Source of the DNA: JASHVB01 sp035523995
GTDB taxonomy: Bacteria > Pseudomonadota > Alphaproteobacteria > Acetobacterales > Acetobacteraceae
Length of the DNA stretch: 64,000 nt
Assembly: GCA_035523995.1 (NCBI GenBank)
Contig: DATKPQ010000039.1
Span: 66,615 to 130,614, forward strand
Direction: 5' to 3'
Of the stretch, positions 16,806 to 24,774 are shown piece after piece; within the stretch, counting starts at the first letter, position 1, and each line of letters starts with the position of its first letter. Position numbers and translations under genes: made by a program. Under the pieces are notes generated by a model, which saw only the letters and a program-made list of their open reading frames with translations, made no database searches and had not been told where the DNA came from.

Positions 16806-17174
16806 GTGAACGAAGACGAGGTGCTAGATTTCGCGCGCACAGCGCTTGCTTCCATTTGGGCGCTCGAGTTGCTGCTTCTGTTGCACCGCGCGCCCGACGA
16901 AGCATGGCAGGACGCCGACCTGATCGTCCCGCTGCGTGCCAACGCGCGCGTGGTCGCCGAGAGCCTCGCCGCGCTGTGCGGCAAGGGGTTGGTCACGACG
17001 GATGAAGACGGGCGGTATCGCTATCGTCCAGCCTCCGCTACGTTGGGTCAGGCGGTGGATGCGCTCGCCGAACTCTATGCTCGCAAGCCCATGACCGTGA
17101 CTAACGCCATCCTCTCCGGCCGCAACGACAAGATACGCACCTTCGCGGATGCATTCCGCTTCCGGACACGGTAA
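16806..17174 (+). CDS. Winged-helix-like small protein, unknown function
   Basis: 122 residues from a GTG. The first 85 residues look like a winged helix: a hydrophobic helix SIWALELLLLLHR, a second helix around DLIVPLRAN, a recognition-type helix ARVVAESLAALCGKGLV, and a wing TTDEDGRYRYRPAS. The rest (QAVDALAELYARKPMTVTNAILSG) is helical, as a dimerisation tail would be. No catalytic motif. It starts a tight run with two small membrane proteins and a P450, ten bases from the next gene, so it is likely the local regulator or an adaptor; this is inference. Confidence 0.72.
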   Translation: MNEDEVLDFARTALASIWALELLLLLHRAPDEAWQDADLIVPLRANARVVAESLAALCGKGLVTTDEDGRYRYRPASATLGQAVDALAELYARKPMTVTNAILSGRNDKIRTFADAFRFRTR

Positions 17175-17183
17175 CGGGGATTC

Positions 17184-17444
17184 ATGTTCGAGCTCCTGGT
17201 CTACCTCCTGTGCTTCCTCACCAGTGCTACCTGCGCCTGGCTGCTGCTGACCAGTTACCGCCGCCAGCGCCAGCCGCTGTTGCTATGGAGTGCGGCCTGC
17301 TTCTGCCTGCTGGCATTGAACAGTGCGCTGGTATTCGTGGACATTATTCTGCTACCCAGTATTTCGCTGCTGTCGCTGCGGCTGGCCACCAATCTGGTTG
17401 CGGTCAGTGTCTTGCTCTACGGGTTCGTATGGGAAAGTGAATAA
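17184..17444 (+). CDS. Small membrane protein, DUF5985-like (first copy)
   Basis: 86 residues almost entirely in three hydrophobic helices (FELLVYLLCFLTSATCAWLL, LLLWSAACFCLLALNSALVF, LATNLVAVSVLLYGFV) with a conserved-looking basic SYRRQRQP loop. No signal peptide. The layout matches the DUF5985 family of short integral membrane proteins of unknown function. It overlaps or abuts the second, similar gene. Confidence 0.75.
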   Translation: MFELLVYLLCFLTSATCAWLLLTSYRRQRQPLLLWSAACFCLLALNSALVFVDIILLPSISLLSLRLATNLVAVSVLLYGFVWESE

Positions 17445-17454
17445 CGGTGCGCAA

Positions 17455-17724
17455 ATGGCGGCGTTCTTCTCCGGGGTGATAACCGCCGGCTTCCTACTTG
17501 GCTCCCTGTTTTTTTTCCGCTTCTGGACTCGCAGCCGCGACCCATTATTCGCCGCCTTCGCCGCCGCGTTCCTGCTGCTGGCGCTGAACCAGGCATTGCT
17601 CGTGCTCGCCGGCATCCCGCGCGAGGAGCAAAGCTGGACTTACCTTCTGCGTCTGGCCGCTTTTACGCTGATCGCCGCGGCGATCATTCATAAGAATACC
17701 CGTCCGCGTTCCGGTCGCGACTGA
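17455..17724 (+). CDS. Small membrane protein, DUF5985-like (second copy)
   Basis: 89 residues with three membrane helices (SGVITAGFLLGSLFFFRFW, PLFAAFAAAFLLLALNQAL, YLLRLAAFTLIAAAIIHKN). The loop FWTRSRDPLF aligns with the SYRRQRQPLL loop of the preceding protein, and FLLLALNQALLVLAG with CLLALNSALVFVD, so the two are paralogues and could form a heteromer. A GTG at 17437 would give a version overlapping the first gene; the ATG at 17455 is used here. The P450 gene follows after eleven bases. Confidence 0.72.
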   Translation: MAAFFSGVITAGFLLGSLFFFRFWTRSRDPLFAAFAAAFLLLALNQALLVLAGIPREEQSWTYLLRLAAFTLIAAAIIHKNTRPRSGRD

Positions 17725-17735
17725 ACCGCCGGGCC

Positions 17736-19109
17736 ATGAACGACATGGCTGTGCCGCCGCCCCTTGTCCCGCCGGTTCCCCCCGTGCCGCAGCAGCCCCT
17801 GTCGCTGCGGGCCTTCCTACGTGCGATCCGCATCAACGCTCTGACCATCTGGCCGGAAAGCGCGTACTCGCAGGACTTCTCCATCCGCCGCTTTCTGGGA
17901 CGGATGAATGTGCTGGTGAACGCACCCGACGCGATCCATCGCGTCCTGGTGGACAATACCGAGAACTATCGCCGCTCACCGGCCTCGATCCGCATTCTGC
18001 GGCCGATCACCGGCAACGGATTGCTGCTGAGCGAGGGTGAGGACTGGCGCCTGCAACGCCGCACCATCGCCCCGGCGTTGGCACCACGCGTGATGCCGAT
18101 GCTGGCGCGGCACATTGTTGCAGTAACGACCAAACGGCTGGACGTGCTGGCACAGCAAACGACCGCGGCGCCGTTGGATTTGCTGGCAACAATGCAGTCG
18201 CTGACTTTGGAGATTGCCGGCCGCAGCCTGTTCTCGCTGGAGATGACTGCATTCGGCGCGCCGCTGCGCCGTATGCTGGGCGAATTCGAAAGCCTGTCGC
18301 GTCCGTTCCTACTGGACATGCTGCTGCCGCCATCGGTGCCAACGCTGCGCGACCTGCGCCGCCGGTGGTTCCAGGCGCGCTGGATGGGCTTGATAGAGCA
18401 AATCATGCGCGACCGCCTGAACGCCCCGGAGCCAGCCTCGCCGCGCGACCTGTTCGATCTGCTGCGCGCCGCGCGCGATCCGGAAACCGGCGCGGGTTTT
18501 TCCCCCACGCAGTTACGCGACCAGCTCGCGACGCTGCTGCTGGCAGGCCACGAGACCACTGCATTAGTACTGTTTTGGACGCTGACGCTTCTGGCGCAGG
18601 ATGCTACAGAGCAAACGCGCGTGGCAGCAGAAGCAACGGGTGTTGCGATTGCGCCAGACAGCGCCGTTGACGCACTGGCGGATCTGGTGCGAACCCGCGC
18701 TGTGGTGAGTGAGGCGCTGCGCCTGTATCCACCGGCCTTCACCATCGTGCGTGAGGCAATCGGGCCGGACCGGCTAGGCGGTTTCGATTTGCCAAAACGC
18801 GCGGTTGTGATGATCGCGCCCTGGGTGCTGCATCGGCATCGGTCGCTATGGCGAGAGCCAGAGGCATTCGATCCGGACCGGTTCATGCCGGAGGCACCGC
18901 CGGTGCCCCGATTTGCCTATCTGCCGTTCGGGACAGGGCCGCGGGTCTGCGTGGGCGCGCAGTTCGCGCTGACTGAGGCGGTGCTGGTACTGGCGATGCT
19001 GATGCAACGATTCGAAGTGGGGATCGCGGAGGCTCGGCCGGTGCTGCCGGTGGGGATGGTCACGACACAGCCGGATCGGCCTGTGGGGTTTTGGGTACGG
19101 GAAAGATGA
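17736..19109 (+). CDS. Cytochrome P450
   Basis: 457-residue haem-thiolate monooxygenase. The I-helix reads AGHETTALVLFW (oxygen-activating acid-alcohol pair E-T), the K-helix ExxR is in SEALRLYPPAF, the PERF-like region is DPDRFMPEA, and the haem loop is FGTGPRVCVGAQ with the Cys ligand. The N terminus is Pro-rich and without a membrane anchor, so it is soluble, although its two upstream neighbours are membrane proteins. It looks like a fatty-acid/alkane-type bacterial P450 with class IV-like sequence, but the substrate is unknown. No ferredoxin or reductase gene is adjacent. Confidence 0.93.
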   Translation: MNDMAVPPPLVPPVPPVPQQPLSLRAFLRAIRINALTIWPESAYSQDFSIRRFLGRMNVLVNAPDAIHRVLVDNTENYRRSPASIRILRPITGNGLLLSEGEDWRLQRRTIAPALAPRVMPMLARHIVAVTTKRLDVLAQQTTAAPLDLLATMQSLTLEIAGRSLFSLEMTAFGAPLRRMLGEFESLSRPFLLDMLLPPSVPTLRDLRRRWFQARWMGLIEQIMRDRLNAPEPASPRDLFDLLRAARDPETGAGFSPTQLRDQLATLLLAGHETTALVLFWTLTLLAQDATEQTRVAAEATGVAIAPDSAVDALADLVRTRAVVSEALRLYPPAFTIVREAIGPDRLGGFDLPKRAVVMIAPWVLHRHRSLWREPEAFDPDRFMPEAPPVPRFAYLPFGTGPRVCVGAQFALTEAVLVLAMLMQRFEVGIAEARPVLPVGMVTTQPDRPVGFWVRER

Positions 19110-19275
19110 GAATCGCGCCGCATTATTCGGCCAATCTGCGCATACCCATAATTGCGCACCAGCGCGGGCGAACGTCCACCGCTGCGCCGCCGCTGGCTGA
19201 CGCGATTGCTCCAGTGTTTCCCGCCGTCTAGTCTCTCTCTTTCTCTCCCTCGATGTGCCAAATGAAATCCAGCCA

Positions 19276-21444
19276 ATGAATCGCGAGCAACGCAGAGCAC
19301 AGGCGAAAACGGCACCGACGCCATCAGCCTCTTCCCCGATCAATACAAACCCGATCCAACAACTCTTCGACCGGGCCCTTCAATATCACACAAATGGTCG
19401 GCTGGCCGAAGCCGAAGCCCTCTACCGCCGCATCCTGGCGACAGACTCCTGCCATGCCGACGCTCTACATTTGCTCGGGGTGATCGGCCACCAGGTGGGA
19501 CGGAACGATGCCGCGGTCGCTCTGATCGGAAAAGCGATCGACATCGACGGAAGTGTCGCCGCCTACCATTCCAACCGTGGTAACGCTTTGAAGGACCTCG
19601 GCCGCCTCCAGGAAGCCGTCGCCTCCTACGACGCCGCGCTCCGCATCAGGCCGGACTTCGCCGACGCGCTCTACAACCGCGGCAACGTCCTGAAGGATCT
19701 TGGCCATCTCGACGATGCCCTGACATCCTACGATGCTGCTCTCCGCATCAGGCCTCACTTTGCCGAGGCGCTCGCCAACCGCAGCATTGCCCTGCACGGC
19801 CTCGGCCGTCTCCCCGACGCCCTCGCGTCATGTAACGCCGCGCTCCGCATCAGGCCGAACTTCGTCGAGGCCCTCTCCAACCGCGGCAGTATCCTGAAAG
19901 ACCTTGGCCGCCTCGATGACGCCCTGGTGTCCTACGATGCTGCGCTCCGCATCAAGCCGGATTACATCGAGGCGCTCTCCAACCGCGGCCTCACCCTGCA
20001 CGGCCTTGGCCGTCTCGACGACGCCGTCGCGTCCTACGACGCGGCGCTCCGCATCAAGCCGACCTTCGCAGAGGCTCTCTCCAATCGCGCCAACGCCCTC
20101 AATGGCCTGGACCGCCTCGACGATGCTATCGCCTCCTACGACGCGGCGCTCCGCATCCGGCCGGACTACGCCGAGGCACTCTACAACCGCGCCAACACGT
20201 TCAACGACCTCGGCCGCCTCGACGAAGCCATCGCCTCTTATGACGCCGCACTCTGCATCAGGCCGGGCTATGTCGAGGTGCTCTCCAATCGCGGCAACGT
20301 CCTGAACAGCCTCGGCCGCCTCGACGAGGCTATCGCCTCTTACGACTCCGCGCTCCGCATCAAGCCGCACTTCGCCGAGGCCCACCGCAATCTCTCGCTG
20401 GCCAAGACGTATGTCGCTGGCGATCCGCATCTGATGGCGATGGAAACCATCTACCGGAACCCAGCGATCTCGGACGGAGAACGGAGCAATATCTGTTTTG
20501 CCCTGGGCAAGGCCTATGAGGACCTGGGGTGTTACAGCGACTCGTTTCATCGCTATGCGGAAGGCAACGCCCTGCGCAAGCGCATGTTGGCCTATTCGAT
20601 TGACCAGGATCGGGTACTATTCAGTGCACTATGCGATCTCTTCGCGCAGGCCCGACCGCGCCAACCCACACCCTCGGCACCGCCTTACATGAAGCGGCCG
20701 ATCTTTATCGTTGGCATGCCACGGTCCGGTACGACATTGGCCGAGCAAATCCTGGCGAGTCATTCGCAGGTGTACGGTGCCGGTGAGATGCAGGCCATGA
20801 ACAACGCGATCCGAGCCGAGGCCAATCCCGACGGCCAGGAATACCGCTTTTCGCTGGCCGACGACGCGCTCGCCGGGATCCGACACCGTTACCTGGCAGC
20901 ATTAGACGGCTTGAGGACAGCCAAACCGGTCGTCACCGACAAGATGCCGCTCAACTTCCGCTGGCTCGGGTTCGTCCTCGAAACCATCCCCGAGGCTCGC
21001 GTGGTCAATCTGGTGCGCGATCCGGTCGCCGTATGCTGGTCGATCTTCAAGCACTACTTCCCGGCCACGGGTCTGGGATTCGCTTACGACCTAGTCGACT
21101 TGGCCGATTATTACCGAATTTACCAGAACCTGATGGCGTTCTGGCACGAACGCTACCCGGGCCGGATCTTTGACCTCGACTACCAGCGCCTGACCGAAGA
21201 CCAGGAGGGGCAGACGCGCGCGCTGCTCGATTATTGCGGTCTCGCCTGGGAGAGTAACTGCCTTGACTTTCATCGGACCGAACGGGCGGTGCGCACCGCC
21301 AGCGCGACCCAGGTGCGCCGCCAAATGTACAGGGGCAGTTCGGACGCATGGAAGAAATTTGAAAATCATCTACAGCCGCTGATTGAGGCGCTTTCTGCCT
21401 GTGGCTGCACGTTCTCATCATCGCCGGGCTTGACCCGGCCATGA
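19276..21444 (+). CDS. TPR repeat protein with C-terminal sulfotransferase domain
   Basis: 722 residues from the ATG at 19276 (a GTG at 19255 is in frame). Residues about 35-385 are TPR units of 34 residues (ALxRLDDAxASYDAALRIxP pattern). Residues about 472-710 are a sulfotransferase: the PAPS 5'-phosphosulfate loop is FIVGMPRSGTTLAEQILASH, and the 3'-phosphate loop is near VVNLVRDPVAVCWSIFKHYF, which also fits family sequences. TPR-sulfotransferase fusions are common in alphaproteobacteria; the acceptor is unknown, perhaps a protein or glycan recognised by the TPRs. The last residues, SSSPGLTRP, are encoded by a palindromic repeat element. Confidence 0.9.
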   Translation: MNREQRRAQAKTAPTPSASSPINTNPIQQLFDRALQYHTNGRLAEAEALYRRILATDSCHADALHLLGVIGHQVGRNDAAVALIGKAIDIDGSVAAYHSNRGNALKDLGRLQEAVASYDAALRIRPDFADALYNRGNVLKDLGHLDDALTSYDAALRIRPHFAEALANRSIALHGLGRLPDALASCNAALRIRPNFVEALSNRGSILKDLGRLDDALVSYDAALRIKPDYIEALSNRGLTLHGLGRLDDAVASYDAALRIKPTFAEALSNRANALNGLDRLDDAIASYDAALRIRPDYAEALYNRANTFNDLGRLDEAIASYDAALCIRPGYVEVLSNRGNVLNSLGRLDEAIASYDSALRIKPHFAEAHRNLSLAKTYVAGDPHLMAMETIYRNPAISDGERSNICFALGKAYEDLGCYSDSFHRYAEGNALRKRMLAYSIDQDRVLFSALCDLFAQARPRQPTPSAPPYMKRPIFIVGMPRSGTTLAEQILASHSQVYGAGEMQAMNNAIRAEANPDGQEYRFSLADDALAGIRHRYLAALDGLRTAKPVVTDKMPLNFRWLGFVLETIPEARVVNLVRDPVAVCWSIFKHYFPATGLGFAYDLVDLADYYRIYQNLMAFWHERYPGRIFDLDYQRLTEDQEGQTRALLDYCGLAWESNCLDFHRTERAVRTASATQVRRQMYRGSSDAWKKFENHLQPLIEALSACGCTFSSSPGLTRP
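19555..20390 (+). repeat. Eight 102-bp tandem DNA repeats inside the TPR gene
   Basis: The block CTCCGCATCA recurs at 19639, 19741, 19843, 19945, 20047, 20149, 20251 (one base changed) and 20353, an exact period of 102 bp, matching 34-residue TPR units. Conservation extends over most of each unit, including synonymous positions, which shows recent duplication or gene conversion rather than ancient divergence. Confidence 0.92.
21423..21439. repeat. REP-like palindrome at the end of the sulfotransferase gene
   Basis: GCCGGG and CCCGGC arms separated by five bases, in the context CATCGCCGGGCTTGACCC. The same core is at 54450-54468. It overlaps the last codons and lies next to the stop codon of the TPR-sulfotransferase gene. 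Confidence 0.75.
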
Positions 21445-21592
21445 CGAAACACGTGCGATCCCGCTGAGTTAGCGCGCATGGACTCTGGAGGAACATGCCC
21501 ATCGTCCTGGGACCGGCGGAGCCCCAAAACTTGCAACAGCCTGGTTTTCTCGCTTACCCTTGCCTAAACCCCTCCAAGCAGGAGCGTCCACC

Positions 21593-22516
21593 ATGCCACA
21601 GTCACAAGGCACCCGCTTCACCGCCGAGCCTCTCGCCTTTGTCGTCCGGCACCAACTGTGGGATGCCAACGTCGAGGACCATACCGATCAAGGCGTTTCC
21701 ATCGACGTGGTCGCCGATGTCGCCGGCAAGGAAATCTCGCTGCTGCGCTTCAACTGCTTCGACCTCGAGCCCAGCTACGTCTACGGCCCGGAAAATCCCG
21801 AGCTCACAACGCCGCTGCGCGTCGGCGGTGGTATGGGTGTGCATTGCCGCATGGACCCGATCGTCGATGGCAACCCGGTTGGCTGGACCATCCGCATGCT
21901 GGGCCAAAAGCTCCCCTCCATGCTGGAGCGCGCCGGCTACAAGGACGTCGCTCAGGCGACCAACATGGCATGGGTGCGCCGCGCCCTGCCAGACATCGAG
22001 GCTAGTGCGCGCGAAACCTTCGCTACCAAGCGCAACACGGTGAAGCACAACCGCGGCACCGAAATCTTCGAGGCCGGCAACATCCGGTTCGGCCTGGAGA
22101 TGCGCCGGCTGAAGAACGGCGATGGTGGCCTGGCGGTGCACGTGCTGACCGATATCGGCGGCTCAAAGGGCAAGGCCTATGTCGAGGAAACCGAACTTCT
22201 CGCGTTCGACTGTTTCTGGGATAACGCGCACTACCATTACGGACCGCGCAACAAGAACCACCGGATCAACTGGGACCTGACGATCATCGACGATCCGCTG
22301 ACCTGGACCTTCGAGCAATTGGAAAACCGTAAGCTCCCCGCTATGATCGAGCGCGCTGGCTACCCCGGCGTCGCCGCCGATCTGGACGTGGACCTGATCG
22401 CTTCGGTGCTGCCGGCGGTGAAGAAGCGCGCCTTCGAAATGTACGAAGAAGGCGAACGGCTTACCGGCCACAAGGGATTACCGCTGGAGTTCACCCCGAA
22501 CCTCGCGGCCGAATAG
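21593..22516 (+). CDS. Unknown protein with internal duplication
   Basis: 307 residues from the ATG at 21593 (AGGAG nine bases upstream; an in-frame ATG at 21560 is less likely). No known enzyme motif was recognised. The protein is two similar halves: residues about 34-134 (SLLRFNCFDLEPSYVYGPE ... LPSMLERAGYKDVA) and about 180-280 (LLAFDCFWDNAHYHYGPR ... LPAMIERAGYPGVA), each ending in an LPxI/V helix. No signal peptide or membrane helix. It stands alone after the sulfotransferase gene. Probably a conserved alphaproteobacterial hypothetical of cytosolic location. Confidence 0.8.
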   Translation: MPQSQGTRFTAEPLAFVVRHQLWDANVEDHTDQGVSIDVVADVAGKEISLLRFNCFDLEPSYVYGPENPELTTPLRVGGGMGVHCRMDPIVDGNPVGWTIRMLGQKLPSMLERAGYKDVAQATNMAWVRRALPDIEASARETFATKRNTVKHNRGTEIFEAGNIRFGLEMRRLKNGDGGLAVHVLTDIGGSKGKAYVEETELLAFDCFWDNAHYHYGPRNKNHRINWDLTIIDDPLTWTFEQLENRKLPAMIERAGYPGVAADLDVDLIASVLPAVKKRAFEMYEEGERLTGHKGLPLEFTPNLAAE

Positions 22517-22643
22517 ACGCGGACGCAGCGCGGAGCCGACGCCCTCCGCGCCGCTCTTTTGAGAATGGCCGCCCCTCCCGGACGATCTGGCGTCCGCGCA
22601 CAGCGTTCAGCGGAGGGATGGCCAGCGACGGAAAGTCTGTGGC

Positions 22644-22817
22644 ATGCCGTGGACTCCGGACGACGCCGAAAGGCATACGCACAAGGCAAATACCCCGGAG
22701 CTGCAGGAGCTTTGGGCGAAGGTCGCAAATGAGGCCCTGGAACGGACAGGGAATGAAGGCCGCGCAATAAGGGAAGCCAATGCCGTCATCGCGCGCCAGG
22801 CGGAACGCGGCTATTGA
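22644..22817 (+). CDS. Small conserved protein of 57 residues
   Basis: Reads MPWTPDDAERHTHKANTPEL, then a helix-rich stretch (LWAKVANEALERTGNEGRA) and ends AVIARQAERGY before a TGA. The pattern W-x-P-D-D-A-x-x-H-T-x-K-A and the EGRAIREANAV helix recur in short bacterial and phage-associated proteins of unknown role that I recognise only as a conserved hypothetical type. GGAAAG lies eleven bases upstream. Coding bias and the absence of stops support it as a real gene. Confidence 0.7.
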   Translation: MPWTPDDAERHTHKANTPELQELWAKVANEALERTGNEGRAIREANAVIARQAERGY

Positions 22818-22822
22818 TTTTA

Positions 22823-22856
22823 TGTCATTGCCAGCAGCGTAGCGACGAAGCAGCCC
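22823..22856. repeat. Dispersed repeat TGTCATTGC...AGCGACGAAGCA (copy 1)
   Basis: Shares TGTCATTGC[C/G]AG and GTAGCGACGAAGCA-type sequence with 30870-30904, and more loosely with 60862-60894. All three copies are intergenic. It resembles the GC-rich dispersed repeats common in Acetobacteraceae and rhizobia. Confidence 0.6.
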
Positions 22857-22919
22857 CTGATCGGGAAAACACCCGGGTCGGGCGGCTGTTAGTACGGCCG
22901 GCCCGTGACTGGGCGTGTA

Positions 22920-23864
22920 TCACTCCCCCACCAACGGCATCACATCCGCGGCGAATCGCTGCAGCCGTTCAACACTTTCCGCAATCGACGTCCCGCGAAA
23001 ATCGAGAATAAGCTCATGCACGCCAATACCCCCGAACGCACGAATATCGGCCGCGATCTCCTCCGCACTTCCGGAGAAACTTCTGCGGCTGCCATCGCGA
23101 TCCGGAATGGCGCGGTCGTATAGCGGCGCCTTATACGAGATTGTCAGCGCAGAAAAGTCCCGCCCTTCAACCTCAGTCAACCGCTTCAGCGTCTCCAGGT
23201 GCTGCCGCATCTCCTGCGGCGGCAATGGCGATGCAGCGATAGCGCCGACCGGATGCCACCCGTCGCCATGGCGCGCGGTGCGCCGCAGCGCCGCGCGCGA
23301 ATGGCCGCCGACCCAGATCGGCGGATGCGGCTTCTGCAACGGCAACGGTTCCGCACAAATATTGGAGAAACTGTAGAATGCGCCATCGAAGCTGGCAGGC
23401 GACTGCGTCCAGAGCCGCTTGAAAATCGCTATCCACTCATCCGTCACAGCGCCGCGCTTGTTGAAATCCGGACTGCGCAGCGCCTCGAATTCCTCTTTCA
23501 ACCACCCGACGCCCACGCCCAGCGTGATGCGCCCGCCGGACAATACATCGAGCGAGGCGACCATTTTCGCAGTCAACACCGGGTTGCGGTAGGGCAGCAC
23601 CAGCACGGACGTAACCAGGCGCAACCGTTCCGTGGCACCTGCCACCACGCCGAGAATGGAAAACGTCTCCAGCGCATCACCACCGCCGGGATGCCGACGG
23701 TCCAACGTATAGGGATAGGGCGATTCGCTTTCGACCGGAAAGACGATGTGATCGGCCACCATGGCTGAAGACAGGCCCATACGCTCGCCTTCGCGTGCCA
23801 GGGCCAGGATCCCGTCTCGCGTGGCGGTGGGACCGCGGGTCGGAAGATAGAAGCCGAAGCGCAC
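22920..23864 (-). CDS. LLM class F420/flavin-dependent oxidoreductase
   Basis: 314-residue luciferase-like TIM barrel. Starts VRFGFYLPTRGP from a GTG at 23864 with GGAG nine bases upstream; the frame runs on to 23951 but the extension has no family counterpart. Recognisable segments: ADHIVFPVES, RLRLVTSVLVLPYRNP, GGRITLGVGVGWLKEEF and PPIWVGGHSRAALRRTARHGDGW, all characteristic of the F420-type LLM subfamily rather than bacterial luciferase itself. Cofactor (F420 or FMN) cannot be decided from sequence. Stands alone. Confidence 0.9.
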   Translation of the reverse strand: MRFGFYLPTRGPTATRDGILALAREGERMGLSSAMVADHIVFPVESESPYPYTLDRRHPGGGDALETFSILGVVAGATERLRLVTSVLVLPYRNPVLTAKMVASLDVLSGGRITLGVGVGWLKEEFEALRSPDFNKRGAVTDEWIAIFKRLWTQSPASFDGAFYSFSNICAEPLPLQKPHPPIWVGGHSRAALRRTARHGDGWHPVGAIAASPLPPQEMRQHLETLKRLTEVEGRDFSALTISYKAPLYDRAIPDRDGSRRSFSGSAEEIAADIRAFGGIGVHELILDFRGTSIAESVERLQRFAADVMPLVGE

Positions 23865-23983
23865 TGCCGTAATCTCCGTTGGGTCCCGCACATAATATGC
23901 CATTGCGAGGACTGCGAGAGAAGCGTGGCGGGACGAAGCAACCCGGGTCACGAGTGACCTGGACGCTTCACGCGCCTCTCCGT

Positions 23984-24697
23984 CTACACCGATAAAATCC
24001 GACGCCCTCCTTCAAGCAGCATATCGCTGATCCACGCACTGTGCATCACGTCGCCTTGCATCACCCGACCCGCTTGTCGGATGCGGCGCGTAATCTCTTG
24101 CATGGCCTTGACGACTTCAGGATGGTCCGGCTGGCCTGGATAACCAAGGCTTTGCGAGAAATCATTCGGACCGATGCTGTACAGATCGATCCCCGGCACA
24201 GACAGAATACCATCCAGATTGTCCAGCACCGCGACATCCTCTAGCAGAGCGCACACCAGCATCTGCTCATTAGCCTCGCGATAGTATGCCGCCTTGTCGG
24301 CGATTCCGGCATTGTAGTCGGTGCCCCGGTTTGCCCCGAACGACCGCTCGCCGAGCGGACCGAAATAGCAAGCGCGCACCAACTGCCGGGCATCGGCTTC
24401 CGTCGCGATATGCGGGCCCAATATGCCCATGATCCCACGATCGAGATAACGCAGGATGGTCGATGAACCGATATCCGGAACCCTGGCCATCGTCGTGGCA
24501 TGATAACGCTCGGCGGTCCGGCACAGATCCTCGAGCTGATCCAAACCAAACGGCCCATGCTCGCCATCGATGAAGACGAAATCGAAATCGAGCTTGCCAA
24601 GAATATCGATCACCCATGGCGACGGAAACGAAAGATTATAGCCATACGCATTGCGGCCGTCGCGCATTGCAGCTTTGATCCGGTTGAGTTGTTTCAT
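23984..24697 (-). CDS. HpcH/HpaI aldolase/citrate lyase family protein
   Basis: Class II, metal-dependent aldolase of 237 residues from the ATG at 24697 (GGGGGGAAAA site). The TIM-barrel markers are present: FVFIDGEHGPFGLDQLEDL, with the catalytic region and metal-ligand Glu/Asp, GILGPHIATEADARQLV and IGPNDFSQSLGYPG. Related enzymes cleave 4-hydroxy-2-oxo acids to pyruvate and an aldehyde. The conserved R in the usual RGxR loop appears as NRGTDYNA. Convergent toward nothing obvious and next to the two-component genes; the substrate cannot be inferred from context. Confidence 0.88.
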   Translation of the reverse strand: MKQLNRIKAAMRDGRNAYGYNLSFPSPWVIDILGKLDFDFVFIDGEHGPFGLDQLEDLCRTAERYHATTMARVPDIGSSTILRYLDRGIMGILGPHIATEADARQLVRACYFGPLGERSFGANRGTDYNAGIADKAAYYREANEQMLVCALLEDVAVLDNLDGILSVPGIDLYSIGPNDFSQSLGYPGQPDHPEVVKAMQEITRRIRQAGRVMQGDVMHSAWISDMLLEGGRRILSV

Positions 24698-24774
24698 CGT
24701 TTTCCCCCCGCAACACCGAAGTTGGTCGTTTGTCCGGTCGACTGGACGCTGACCACCCGTTCGACAGCCTTGTG

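Noticed and set aside
19555..20390. CRISPR or mobile repeat
   Set aside because: The 102-bp period encodes TPR units in frame.
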